Origin: Helicobacteraceae bacterium
GTDB lineage: Bacteria > Campylobacterota > Campylobacteria > Campylobacterales > SZUA-545
NCBI GenBank assembly: GCA_031273735.1
Contig: JAISRI010000235.1
Coordinates: forward strand, 1-15,270
Length of the DNA stretch: 15,270 bases
Direction of reading: 5' to 3'
Numbering within the stretch: the stretch's first letter is position 1; each line of letters begins with the position of its first letter. Of the stretch, positions 7,665 to 13,959 are shown in pieces. The notes beneath the pieces were generated by a model, which was given only the letters and a program-made list of their open reading frames with translations, did no database searches and was not told where the DNA came from. The position numbers and the translations under genes are program-made.

Positions 7665-9461
7665 GTGAATATCCGAAATATCGCCGTGATCGCGCATGTC
7701 GATCACGGCAAAACGACAATGGTCGACGGGCTTTTGCGCCAGTCGGGAACTTTCGCCGCGCACGAACAGGTTGAAACCTGCGCGATGGACTCAAACGCGC
7801 AAGAAAAAGAAAGAGGCATTACGATTCTTTCCAAAAATACGGCGATTCGTTACAAAGATCACAAGATCAATATTATTGACACGCCCGGACACGCCGATTT
7901 TGGCGGCGAGGTGGAGCGCGTATTGAAAATGGTCGATGGCGTGTTACTGCTAGTCGACGCTCAAGAAGGCGTTATGCCGCAAACGCGCTTTGTCGTTAAA
8001 AAGGCGATTGGCTTTGGTTTACGTCCGATTGTGATCGTAAATAAGATTGATAAACCGGCGGCCGAACCCGATCGGGTTGTAAACGAAGTTTTCGATCTGC
8101 TTGTGCAAATGGACGCGAGCGAACGGCAATTAGACTTTCCGATCATTTACGCCTCTGGAGTTAATGGTTTTGCTAAAACAAAACTTAGCGATGAAAATAA
8201 AGATCTTTCGCCGCTTTTTGAAGCGATTTTATACGAGGTTCCCGCGCCAAGCGGCGACGAATCAAACCATATACAAGCGCAGGTTTTTACGCTAGATTAC
8301 GATAACTATGTCGGCAAGATCGGAGTGGCTCGTATTTTTAATGGAAAACTTCGTAAAAATCAAACGCTAACGCTAGTAAAAAGCGACGGCGAAAAGATAA
8401 GCGGACGCATAACGAAACTGATCGGATTTCACGGGCTAACTAGAATGGAGATCGACGAGGCGGGGGCGGGCGATATTGTGGCGATCGCCGGTTTTGAAAC
8501 GATCGACGTAGGCGATAGTCTCGTCGATCCAGCTAATCCTATGCCGCTCGATCCGCTACATATAGAGGAACCGACTTTATCCGTGCTTTTTTCCGTTAAT
8601 GATTCGCCGCTTGCGGGGACTGAAGGAAAACACGTAACTTCAAATAAAATTCGCGATCGGTTAGAAAAAGAGATGCAGACAAATATCGCTATGAAAATGC
8701 AAGAGGAAGGGGAGGGCAAATTTAAAGTTTCGGGACGCGGAGAGTTACAGATCACGGTCTTGGCTGAGAGTATGCGGCGCGAAGGATTTGAATTTTCGAT
8801 CGGCAGACCAGAGGTGATCGTCAAAGAAGAAGAGGGCAGAAAATTAGAACCTTTCGAACATTTAGTTGTCGACGTTCCCGAAACTTTTTCAGGCGTAGTT
8901 ATAGAAAAACTTGGCAAACGTAAAGCGGAGATGAAAGCGATGATCCCGATGGGTTCGGGGTATACGCGAATGGAGTTTGAAATCCCGGCGCGAGGACTAA
9001 TAGGATTAAGAACCCAATTTTTAACCGACACGAAAGGGGAGGGCGTTCTGAATCACTCGTTTTTGGATTATCGCCCTATTACGGGAGCGGTTGAAAGTAG
9101 GGGTAACGGCGCGTTAATTTCTATGGAAAAGGGCGAAGCGGTAGCCTATAGTATTTTCAATCTGCAAGATCGCGGAGTTATATTTATCAAACCGCAGGAT
9201 AAAGTCTATGTAGGAATGATCATAGGAGAACATTCGCGCTCCAACGATTTAGACGTTAACCCTATCAAAGGCAAGCAATTAACAAATATGCGCGCTTCAG
9301 GTTCGGACGACTCTATCAAACTTATCCCGCCAAAAGAACATACGCTAGAAAGCGCCTTAGAGTGGATCGACGACGACGAGATCGTAGAAATTACGCCGAA
9401 AAATATACGAATCCGTAAAAAGTATCTAGATCCGAACGCGCGCAAACGAATAGGAAAATAA
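7665..9461 (+). CDS. typA: Ribosome-associated translational GTPase TypA/BipA
   Basis: Translation-factor GTPase that binds the 70S ribosome and supports ribosome assembly and stress or cold adaptation. With the GTG at 7665 it is 598 residues, the normal family length. G1 AHVDHGKT (10-17), G2 RGITI (about 50-54), G3 DTPGH (72-76), G4 NKID (126-129) and the G5-like ASGVNG are all present, followed by domain II and the EF-G-like domains, with a basic C-terminal end (IRIRKKYLDPNARKR). The start was chosen for AAGGGA 6 bases upstream and because the protein then begins NIRNIAVIAHVDHGKTT, as in homologues. It appears to be a single-gene transcript. Confidence 0.96.
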   Translation: MNIRNIAVIAHVDHGKTTMVDGLLRQSGTFAAHEQVETCAMDSNAQEKERGITILSKNTAIRYKDHKINIIDTPGHADFGGEVERVLKMVDGVLLLVDAQEGVMPQTRFVVKKAIGFGLRPIVIVNKIDKPAAEPDRVVNEVFDLLVQMDASERQLDFPIIYASGVNGFAKTKLSDENKDLSPLFEAILYEVPAPSGDESNHIQAQVFTLDYDNYVGKIGVARIFNGKLRKNQTLTLVKSDGEKISGRITKLIGFHGLTRMEIDEAGAGDIVAIAGFETIDVGDSLVDPANPMPLDPLHIEEPTLSVLFSVNDSPLAGTEGKHVTSNKIRDRLEKEMQTNIAMKMQEEGEGKFKVSGRGELQITVLAESMRREGFEFSIGRPEVIVKEEEGRKLEPFEHLVVDVPETFSGVVIEKLGKRKAEMKAMIPMGSGYTRMEFEIPARGLIGLRTQFLTDTKGEGVLNHSFLDYRPITGAVESRGNGALISMEKGEAVAYSIFNLQDRGVIFIKPQDKVYVGMIIGEHSRSNDLDVNPIKGKQLTNMRASGSDDSIKLIPPKEHTLESALEWIDDDEIVEITPKNIRIRKKYLDPNARKRIGK

Positions 9462-9527
9462 TGCGTAAAATCGCAACCGACAAACGGTTTTGGTTGCGAA
9501 AAATGGCATTGTAAATAAAGGGTTGAT

Positions 9528-9728
9528 TTGTCGTTTTCTTGTTTGCATTATAGAAACGAAAAATGCGAGTTGTTAAAGAAGCCTTGCGATCCTGGAGCTA
9601 AAGGTTGCGTCTTATACGGGCGTTTCGTTTTTTCCGATTCCGCGTCGCCTTCAAACGAGGCGCTCAAACGACGCGAACGCTCCAAAACCGCCAATGATCG
9701 CAACAATGAACAATCAACGAGTAATTAA
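9528..9728 (+). CDS. Small Cys-rich protein of unknown function
   Basis: A 66-residue frame starting at TTG, with AAAGGG 5 bases upstream. Four cysteines in the first 27 residues (C5, C13, C20, C27; pattern C-x7-C-x6-C-x6-C) suggest a metal-binding or disulfide knot; the C-terminal half is charged and probably disordered. The first half looks like short Cys-rich proteins found in Campylobacterota genomes, a recollection that could not be checked. It is the last gene with core character before the accessory region. Function unknown. Confidence 0.5.
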   Translation: MSFSCLHYRNEKCELLKKPCDPGAKGCVLYGRFVFSDSASPSNEALKRRERSKTANDRNNEQSTSN

Positions 9729-9816
9729 ACGTTTAGCCGCGTTTTCCAACTCAAATTCGCCGCTAATAAAACAAGGGTTTTGGTGGCGTTGCCGTTTAAT
9801 GGTTTTATGCGCCGCC

Positions 9817-9853
9817 GCCCTCTCGCCGCCCAATTTTCAAGAGAATGACAATT
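9817..9853 (+). repeat. Dispersed repeat, copy 1 (partial)
   Basis: 37 bases, from GCCCTCTCGCC to GAATGACAATT, identical to the right part of copy 2. The left part of the 62-base unit is missing, and the base after ACAATT diverges, giving ATG ACA ATT GTT TAA in place of the ATG ACA ATT ATG TT of the other copies. It lies beside the core genes. Confidence 0.85.
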
Positions 9854-9946
9854 GTTTAACATTCATCAGAGCGTTTTTGGGGCAAAAGTTTCGTTTTAGC
9901 GCGTAAGGTAAAATTTTGTAATGCGTTTTTCCTTTCGTATTATAAA

Positions 9947-9969
9947 CCTCGAATTTGCGAGATTCGAGG
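9947..9969 (-). terminator. Terminator of toxin-antitoxin operon 1
   Basis: CCTCGAAT and ATTCGAGG form a perfect 8 bp stem with a 7-base loop, 25 bases after the toxin stop on the reverse strand. It is followed on that strand by TTTATAAT, a weak U-tract. Confidence 0.5.
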
Positions 9970-9994
9970 CTTACTTCCTAATCGCGATCAAACG

Positions 9995-10248
9995 CTAATA
10001 AATATCTTTTCGATTGCCGATTTTGACAACTAAGAGCAAATTTTGATCCTCGTAGATTTTGACGATTACGCGCCAATCCGTGAATCTTAACCTAAAACTA
10101 CCTTTCAAGCTCCTTCTCAAAGGCTTTGCTCGCGGCGTTCGTTCCGACGCGAACCGTGCCAAACCATCAAGAATTTCGTTTCCGTCGCATTTGTTCAACT
10201 TTTTAGCTGTTTAATAGCTTCAGGAACAAACTTGATTTCAAGCGGCAT
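9995..10248 (-). pseudogene. RelE/ParE-family toxin with a frameshift
   Basis: The family-typical toxin is split over two frames. From an ATG at 10248, inside the antitoxin's last codons, the frame reads MPLEIKFVPEAIKQLKS and stops. In the adjacent frame, the rest continues as KKLNKCDGNEIL through RSLKGSFRLRFTDWRVIVKIYEDQ to the ending VVKIGNRKDIY. Adding one A to the AAAAA run near 10200, or a -1 ribosomal slip there, would give an intact toxin of about 84 residues. A TTG at 10198 could start only the last 67 residues, lacking the first helix and strand. In this family the toxin is an mRNA interferase or gyrase inhibitor. It is probably inactivated, but a sequencing error or programmed slip is possible. 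Confidence 0.75.
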
Positions 10249-10474
10249 TCACGAGCTTTCGCGCTTCGTCAAAGCTCGTCAGCATGCCGTCATATTTACC
10301 GCTTTCAAACGCTAGTATTTCGTTATCAGCGTCAAACCCGTCGAAATAGTCTTGCAACGCTTCGACTACCATTTGACTTTTCTTTTTGCCGAGTTCAGCC
10401 GCCCTTTTTGTCAAAATAGCTTTCGTTCCGCGCGGCAACGAAAAGCTAATGCTATCGACTGTTACTAGGGACAC
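10238..10474 (-). CDS. Ribbon-helix-helix antitoxin (RelB/CopG-like), module 1
   Basis: A 78-residue antitoxin. The N-terminal strand SISFSLPRG and helix-turn-helix AAELGKKKSQMVVEALQDYF form a ribbon-helix-helix DNA-binding fold; the acidic C-terminal part (FDADNEILAFESGKYDGML) would wrap the toxin. Start GTG with an AGGAG site 7 bases upstream. Its end overlaps the toxin ATG by 11 bases, the usual translational coupling. It shares the ELGKK-SQ and AFESGK motifs with the antitoxin of module 2, so the two modules look paralogous. With a broken toxin it may persist as an orphan repressor or anti-addiction protein. Confidence 0.85.
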   Translation of the reverse strand: MSLVTVDSISFSLPRGTKAILTKRAAELGKKKSQMVVEALQDYFDGFDADNEILAFESGKYDGMLTSFDEARKLVNAA

Positions 10475-10486
10475 TGTTAGCTCCTT

Positions 10487-10528
10487 TTTAGTGATAATAC
10501 TATCTTATTTAGTGATAATACTATCTTA
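10487..10528 (-). promoter_or_regulatory. Tandem 21-bp operator of toxin-antitoxin module 1
   Basis: Two perfect, directly adjacent 21-base copies of a unit containing GATAATACTATC, itself a near-palindrome (10 of 12 bases). They lie just upstream of the antitoxin ribosome site. A 21-base period is two DNA turns, which would place two antitoxin dimers on the same face. On the coding strand each copy also carries a -10-like TATTAT, so binding should block transcription. Confidence 0.7.
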
Positions 10529-10634
10529 ATCTTTCTTAATCCTTAAAAATCAAGATCAAACGACGAAAATAGAGGTTAATTGACAATTCCAACAACACAA
10601 AAATCTGGTTGAGTTAAGGATAAACCAAACTTTA

Positions 10635-10696
10635 CTTAAAAGCGACATAGCCGCGCCCTCTCGCCGCCCAATTTTCAAGAGAATGACAATTATGTT
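10635..10696 (+). repeat. Dispersed repeat, copy 2 (62 bases)
   Basis: Runs from CTTAAAAGCGACATAG through CGCCGCCCAATTTTC to ATGACAATTATGTT. It differs from copy 3 at one base (CCCTC versus CCCTT). It sits between the two toxin-antitoxin operons. On the forward strand it ends inside a possible start region (AAGAGA, ATG ACA ATT ATG). Confidence 0.9.
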
Positions 10697-10766
10697 GTCA
10701 GTTTCGTTTAAGGTTACTTGCGGTAAAATACTCGCAAGAAACAAAGGTTTTTCGCACAACTTCTGA
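10683..10766 (+). CDS. Possible 27-residue peptide from repeat copy 2
   Basis: Begins at the ATG inside the repeat (MTIMLSVSFK) and ends 19 bases before a good forward-strand terminator. The AAGAGA ribosome site fits the second ATG (10692) better. No promoter was found. Whether it is translated is unknown; it is listed because the repeat, short frame and terminator form a tidy forward-strand unit between reverse-strand operons. Confidence 0.25.
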   Translation: MTIMLSVSFKVTCGKILARNKGFSHNF

Positions 10767-10785
10767 ACTCCTTTTTTTCTAGTTT

Positions 10786-10813
10786 AGCCGCTTGCGTCAA
10801 CAAGCGGCTTTTT
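10786..10813 (+). terminator. Rho-independent terminator
   Basis: AGCCGCTTG and CAAGCGGCT form a perfect 9 bp stem with a 6-base loop, followed on the forward strand by TTTTT. The right edge overlaps the stop codon of the reverse-strand toxin of module 2. In the reverse direction it may also slow transcription, but the U-tract is on the forward side. Confidence 0.75.
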
Positions 10814-11144
10814 ATTTTCGATTCTTGTAGATCTCGCTACGATGTCCGATCGCAGAAACAAAAACAAATTTTTTATTGTCGCCGATTAGCTCCCGAACTT
10901 TTTTTGGCAGATTATTGATCTGATCGTAAAATTTTACAATCGCTCTGTAATCGCCGATCCTAATTTTCCAAAAGCCCGCCAATTCGCCAGTTAAAGGTTT
11001 CGGACGAGGCGTTCCAACCTCTACATATTTGCGTAAAGCCTTGATAATTCGTCTTCTTGCGCTCTCGTTTAATTGCGCAATATCTTCACCCGCGTCGTCG
11101 TGCCAATATAGATCAAGCGGCGGTTCTGGCGGCAACTTAAACAT
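10812..11144 (-). CDS. RelE/ParE-family toxin, module 2
   Basis: A 110-residue toxin. LDLYWHDDAGEDIAQLNESARRRIIKAL is the N-terminal strand and helical hairpin, TPRPKPLTGELAGFWKIRIGDYRAIVKFY is the central sheet, and FVFVSAIGHRSEIY is the conserved C-terminal strand. An insert (NNLPKKVRELIGDNKKF) between the last strands makes it longer than the usual 85-95 residues. The start ATG overlaps the antitoxin gene by 8 bases. The frame is intact, so in contrast to module 1 it should be active. RelE-type mRNA cleavage or ParE-type gyrase inhibition cannot be told apart from the sequence. Confidence 0.85.
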   Translation of the reverse strand: MFKLPPEPPLDLYWHDDAGEDIAQLNESARRRIIKALRKYVEVGTPRPKPLTGELAGFWKIRIGDYRAIVKFYDQINNLPKKVRELIGDNKKFVFVSAIGHRSEIYKNRK

Positions 11145-11409
11145 TATAAAGCGCTTCTATTTGCGCCTGCGTCCAAACTTTAGCTTTTCCGCTCTCGAAA
11201 GCTTCTACGCTCTCTTTGCACTTTCGCGCAAAATCGGCGTTTATCTCGTAGCGATCGTCATCATCATCGCTTTCAAGCGTTCTCACATACAGCGCGAACG
11301 CCTCTTTTATAATTTGACTTTGCTTTTTTCCAAGCCGATCGGCTATCTCGCGTATTCCGTCGATAATATCCGTTTCTAGCGAATAGCTTTTTTGCGCCGT
11401 CGTACTCAT
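11137..11409 (-). CDS. Ribbon-helix-helix antitoxin, module 2
   Basis: A 90-residue antitoxin with an N-terminal strand (SYSLETDIIDGIREIAD) and the helices RLGKKQSQIIKEAFALYV, then an acidic stretch (ESDDDDDRYE) and a toxin-binding tail with AFESGK. Start ATG with AGGAGG 7 bases upstream and a consensus promoter before it. It should bind the palindrome in its own promoter and neutralise the RelE/ParE toxin that overlaps its 3' end. Confidence 0.85.
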   Translation of the reverse strand: MSTTAQKSYSLETDIIDGIREIADRLGKKQSQIIKEAFALYVRTLESDDDDDRYEINADFARKCKESVEAFESGKAKVWTQAQIEALYNV

Positions 11410-11420
11410 TTTTATCCTCC

Positions 11421-11461
11421 TAATATAATTATATTATAGCATATATTCAAATATTTGTCAA
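11421..11461 (-). promoter_or_regulatory. Consensus sigma-70 promoter and operator of module 2
   Basis: On the reverse strand, TTGACA (11456-11461) and TATAAT (11433-11438) are separated by exactly 17 bases, a perfect housekeeping promoter. The perfect 16-base palindrome TAATATAATTATATTA (11421-11436) overlaps the -10 and initiation region. A second one, ATATT-CA-AATAT (11443-11454), sits in the spacer. These are the expected sites for autorepression by the ribbon-helix-helix antitoxin. Confidence 0.85.
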
Positions 11462-11655
11462 GCTTTCCGCTATTTTTTCCGAATATTTTTCAAAGCGCTT
11501 TTGGTCGCTTATCCCCGATTTTTTCGGAGTTTCTCGGTATACGGGCGCTTTCGCAGTCCCTCGATTTTCGGCTTTTCTCTCGGCGCGAAGCGCTTTTTAT
11601 GGCTCTCTGTATTTCGATCGGCGCGTATCGAAGGCGAACGATTGCGCTTTCTTGT

Positions 11656-11683
11656 AAGCGCGGGGCGTATTTAACCCGCGCTT
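11656..11683 (-). terminator. Hairpin after the rep-like gene
   Basis: AAGCGCGGG and CCCGCGCTT form a 9 bp stem around a 10-base loop, beginning 1 base after the rep-like stop codon on the reverse strand. No U-tract follows. The next 190 bases or so, up to the module 2 promoter, contain nothing recognisable. Confidence 0.45.
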
Positions 11684-11684
11684 C

Positions 11685-12617
11685 CTATTGCTCCGAAAAC
11701 CTGTTTCTAACGCCGACTTTTTTCATTCCTTCGGCGGCGATTAGGCTCGGCTGGCATTCGTATACAAGCGTTTCCGCCGCTTTGTCGAGATCGACGGATC
11801 TTATTACAAGAGTTATATTGTTTTCGAGAATAACCGACGTTTCGCTCGCGTCGTAGTCGATTTTTATATCCGCGATCGCAAGGAGTTTATCGCCCGTTTT
11901 CGGCGTTGTCAATTTGCGTCCGATCCAGCGGCTTTTGAACTCCTGAAACTCGCGGCTTTTTTTGCGGCGTTCATTTTTCCATTCCTTGAAAAGCGCCAGC
12001 GTATATTGGTCGTTTTGCGCGTATTTCACGCGCATTTTTGCCGCGTAGCGGCGCGGCGATCGGATATTCGGCGTAATCTCTACGGTTTCGCGCAAAAATC
12101 GCTCGAAATCCTTCTTCTCTTCTTCATTCTCTTCTTCGTCGATCTTACGCGCGCGGGCGCTCGCGGGCGTTGCTGGTGCAATTTTTGCACTAGTTTTGCG
12201 TTCTGGTTCATTTTTTGAACTAGCGCTAACTAGCGCAATTTTTGAACTAGTTGGTTCAATTTTTGCACTAGTTTTGCGATCTGGCGCATTTTTTGAACTA
12301 GTTGGTTCAATTTTTGAACTAGTCAAAAGCTCGCCAAAACGAGAAGAGGGCAGGGCGTAGCGGCTGATTTTACGATCGGCGCGATCGACGCTGATAAGCT
12401 CTAGCGCTTCAAGCTCGCGTATCGAGGCTAGAGCGGTGTTGCGCGAAATCGCCGCCGCCGATTGCAAATCGCTTAACGATAAAGATATTTTATTACCGCT
12501 GAAAGAGCGCGTTTTGCGGATAATTATTAACAAAATCTTTAATGCGTTTCCGCTGATTTTTGTTAATAGATCGTCGATTAAAAAATTCGGCGTTTGAAAA
12601 GTATTCGCGCTAAACAT
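11685..12617 (-). CDS. Replication-initiator-like winged-helix protein
   Basis: 310 residues from the ATG at 12617 (GAAGG 6 bases upstream; a TTG two codons earlier is too close to that site). The N-terminal 90 residues (TPNFLIDDLLTKISGNALKI, IRKT, ISLSLSDLQSAAAISRNTALASIRELEALELISV) are a winged helix like those of phage O or plasmid replication initiators. Residues about 98-148 are repetitive and Ser/Lys/Pro-rich (TSSKIEP units), encoded by iteron-like DNA. The C-terminal part (about 160-310) has a basic region near RRYAAKMRVKYAQNDQYTLALFKEWKNERRKKSREF and is not recognised. It probably starts replication of the accessory element; a regulatory role is the alternative. No helicase or primase motifs are seen. 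Confidence 0.65.
   Translation of the reverse strand: MFSANTFQTPNFLIDDLLTKISGNALKILLIIIRKTRSFSGNKISLSLSDLQSAAAISRNTALASIRELEALELISVDRADRKISRYALPSSRFGELLTSSKIEPTSSKNAPDRKTSAKIEPTSSKIALVSASSKNEPERKTSAKIAPATPASARARKIDEEENEEEKKDFERFLRETVEITPNIRSPRRYAAKMRVKYAQNDQYTLALFKEWKNERRKKSREFQEFKSRWIGRKLTTPKTGDKLLAIADIKIDYDASETSVILENNITLVIRSVDLDKAAETLVYECQPSLIAAEGMKKVGVRNRFSEQ
12179..12323 (-). repeat. Six iteron-like repeats inside the rep-like gene
   Basis: Six copies of ACTAGTKCAAAAAWTG (reverse strand), at 12179-12194, 12209-12224 (first base changed), 12236-12251, 12257-12272, 12287-12302 and 12308-12323. Start spacings are 30, 27, 21, 30 and 21. Each contains the palindrome ACTAGT, and several have TTCAA/TTGAA arms. 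They encode TSSKIEP-like peptides. Phage lambda places its replication origin iterons inside the O initiator gene in the same way. Confidence 0.75.
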
Positions 12618-12634
12618 TTTCAACCTTCGCTATT

Positions 12635-12696
12635 CTTAAAAGCGACATAGCCGCGCCCTTTCGCCGCCCAATTTTCAAGAGAATGACAATTATGTT
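12635..12696 (+). repeat. Dispersed repeat, copy 3 (62 bases)
   Basis: Same sequence as copy 2 apart from one base. It starts 18 bases upstream of the rep-like ATG and ends at the ATG-ACA-ATT-ATG-TT start region of a forward 88-codon frame, thus covering the leader of both divergent units. Confidence 0.9.
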
Positions 12697-12949
12697 AACC
12701 AACGCAATAATGCGTTTGGTTTGCGGTTTAGCGCCGATTTCAAGGAAGTTTGGTTCTTCCTCAGCTCGCGCAAAAAATCCGTCCGTTCCGTCCGCGCTTG
12801 ATTTTTTGTCATTATCCAAAAATTTTAAGAAATTATCCGCATTTTCGTGCAAAGAATTGATTTGCGTTATTGACAAAAAACCGCGCAAATTATTGTTAAT
12901 AATTACCCCAAAAACGCGCGATTTTGCAGTTTGCGGAGCGTCAAAATGA
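12683..12949 (+). CDS. Doubtful 88-residue frame, possibly a decayed rep-like fragment
   Basis: Starts at the ATG within repeat copy 3 and ends with TGA overlapping the ATG of the next gene (ATGA), as a coupled gene would. The last 30 residues (LICVID, then KLLLIITPKTRDF) resemble the rep-like N-terminus (LIDDLL, then KILLIIIRKTRSF), and the DNA shares TTGTTAATAATTA and AAAACGCGC. The rest has no recognisable fold. It could be a remnant of a duplicated rep-like gene, a small expressed leader, or chance. Confidence 0.3.
   Translation: MTIMLTNAIMRLVCGLAPISRKFGSSSARAKNPSVPSALDFLSLSKNFKKLSAFSCKELICVIDKKPRKLLLIITPKTRDFAVCGASK
12870..12904 (+). promoter_or_regulatory. Candidate promoter with AT-rich inverted repeat before the HTH gene
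   Basis: TTGACA at 12870-12875 is a perfect -35 for the forward operon, but the -10 is ambiguous (AT-rich around 12893-12902). AATTATT-GTT-AATAATT (12888-12904) is a perfect 7-base inverted repeat over that area, suiting an operator or an unwinding site. Confidence 0.4.
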
Positions 12950-13923
12950 TCGACCAACCACAAATTACCGAAGAACTGTGGATCAAAAGATCTCCAACCG
13001 ATCCGTATCTGGTCTATCCCCAATTCCGCCGCTATTTAACGGGCGGTCAACTAAAGGTTGTTGAATACCTATTAGAGTGCGGCGGCGAATACGGAAGAGC
13101 CTTTCCCTCGAACGAGCGAATCGCTTGGCACACAGACCTTGAACAAGGATCGGTTAGAAACATAAAATCCGATCTCGTGAAAATAGGCGTTTTATCGAGG
13201 CGCGACGTTAAAAATGGACTGAAAATCACTCACATATATACGGTCGACACTACGTGGCAACGCGAAAAATACAGGATCGAGCTTGGAGAGCGATACCCTC
13301 CTAAAAACGCGCAAAACAACAAAGCTAACGTCATTAAAGACGAGATCGATCATCTCAAACAAGCCTTGTTAAAGGCTTCGCCCAATGAAATGCTTGCGAT
13401 CCTCGATCGAATCAAAAACCTAACTCTTGAAATGCAAAGCGCTACGCCGATCGCGCAAGACGTTGCGCCGATCGGCGCGCCCGCGCAAAGCGCTACGCCG
13501 ATCGACAAAGCCGCTCCATTACAAGAGCCAAAAGCCGAAGCGACGGCGATTAAACCGCCCTGCCCTGCCGCTACGCAAAGCGAAAAATCGCCGATCGACG
13601 AGGCTTTTGTCGATTTCATTGTTGATCAAAATCCAAGCGTCCAAAACAAACCAGCCTACAAGGCAAAAATCAAAAAATTATTAGCCAACAACGAACTCGA
13701 CGGCATAGAAGAATACCGCCACGCCTTCGCCGTTGAAAAGACGAACCGCGCTCTTAAAAAGTATCTTACGGGCGCGAAAACGGAAATCGGCGGCGTAACC
13801 CGCTCGTTTGACGGCGAAATTGAATTCAGTGAAAAAGAAGGCGTTTACGTTGCCTATTTCGCGGGTTTAGGAATAGCTGTTAGCTCTGAAACGCTTGAAA
13901 AAGCGTTAAAGGATACGTCGTGA
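12946..13923 (+). CDS. Helix-turn-helix protein at the head of the transfer operon
   Basis: 325 residues from the ATG at 12946 (GGAG 7 bases upstream). The N-terminal third (LTGGQLKVVEYLLECGGEYGRAFPSNERIAWHTDLEQGSVRNIKSDLVKIGVLSRRD) is a helix-turn-helix of the type found in plasmid and phage replication or partition regulators. Residues about 165-220 are an Ala/Pro-rich linker with repeated QSATPI. The C-terminal 110 residues (IDEAFVDFIVDQNPSVQNKPAYKAKIKKLL) look folded but are not recognised. It is divergent from the rep-like gene and only 36 bases upstream of the next gene, so it may regulate the operon or act in replication. Confidence 0.6.
   Translation: MIDQPQITEELWIKRSPTDPYLVYPQFRRYLTGGQLKVVEYLLECGGEYGRAFPSNERIAWHTDLEQGSVRNIKSDLVKIGVLSRRDVKNGLKITHIYTVDTTWQREKYRIELGERYPPKNAQNNKANVIKDEIDHLKQALLKASPNEMLAILDRIKNLTLEMQSATPIAQDVAPIGAPAQSATPIDKAAPLQEPKAEATAIKPPCPAATQSEKSPIDEAFVDFIVDQNPSVQNKPAYKAKIKKLLANNELDGIEEYRHAFAVEKTNRALKKYLTGAKTEIGGVTRSFDGEIEFSEKEGVYVAYFAGLGIAVSSETLEKALKDTS
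13434..13504 (+). repeat. Two 20-base direct repeats in the HTH gene linker
   Basis: GCAAAGCGCTACGCCGATCG occurs at 13434-13453 and again at 13485-13504, exactly 51 bases apart and in frame. Both encode QSATPI. They probably arose by in-frame duplication within the disordered linker. Confidence 0.8.
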
Positions 13924-13959
13924 TTAGCGGCTTTAAACCAAGAAAAGAAAGGAGCAAAA

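Larger units (their letters stand above)
9729..9994. other. Intergenic junction between core and accessory regions
   Basis: 266 bases without a convincing gene, containing repeat copy 1 and the terminator of the first toxin-antitoxin operon. No tRNA gene or integrase was found. If an element boundary exists on this side, it is probably here. Confidence 0.45.

Noticed and set aside
9694..9906. Forward 70-codon frame over repeat copy 1
   Set aside because: It overlaps the end of the small Cys-rich gene, has no ribosome site, and includes the repeat in a different frame from other copies.
10556..10759. Reverse-strand 67-codon frame over repeat copy 2, with an AGGAG upstream
   Set aside because: A TTG start and the same NIIVILLKIGRR segment that copy 3 gives; it reflects the repeat, not a conserved protein. 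The rest has no recognisable features.
12179..12323. CRISPR array
   Set aside because: Units are 16 bases with short, in-frame, non-unique spacers inside a protein gene; no cas genes are present.
12610..13023. Reverse-strand 137-codon frame ending across the rep-like start
   Set aside because: It starts only at a TTG within the opposite-strand HTH gene, has no usable internal start before the repeat, and no ribosome site. Treated as a shadow frame.
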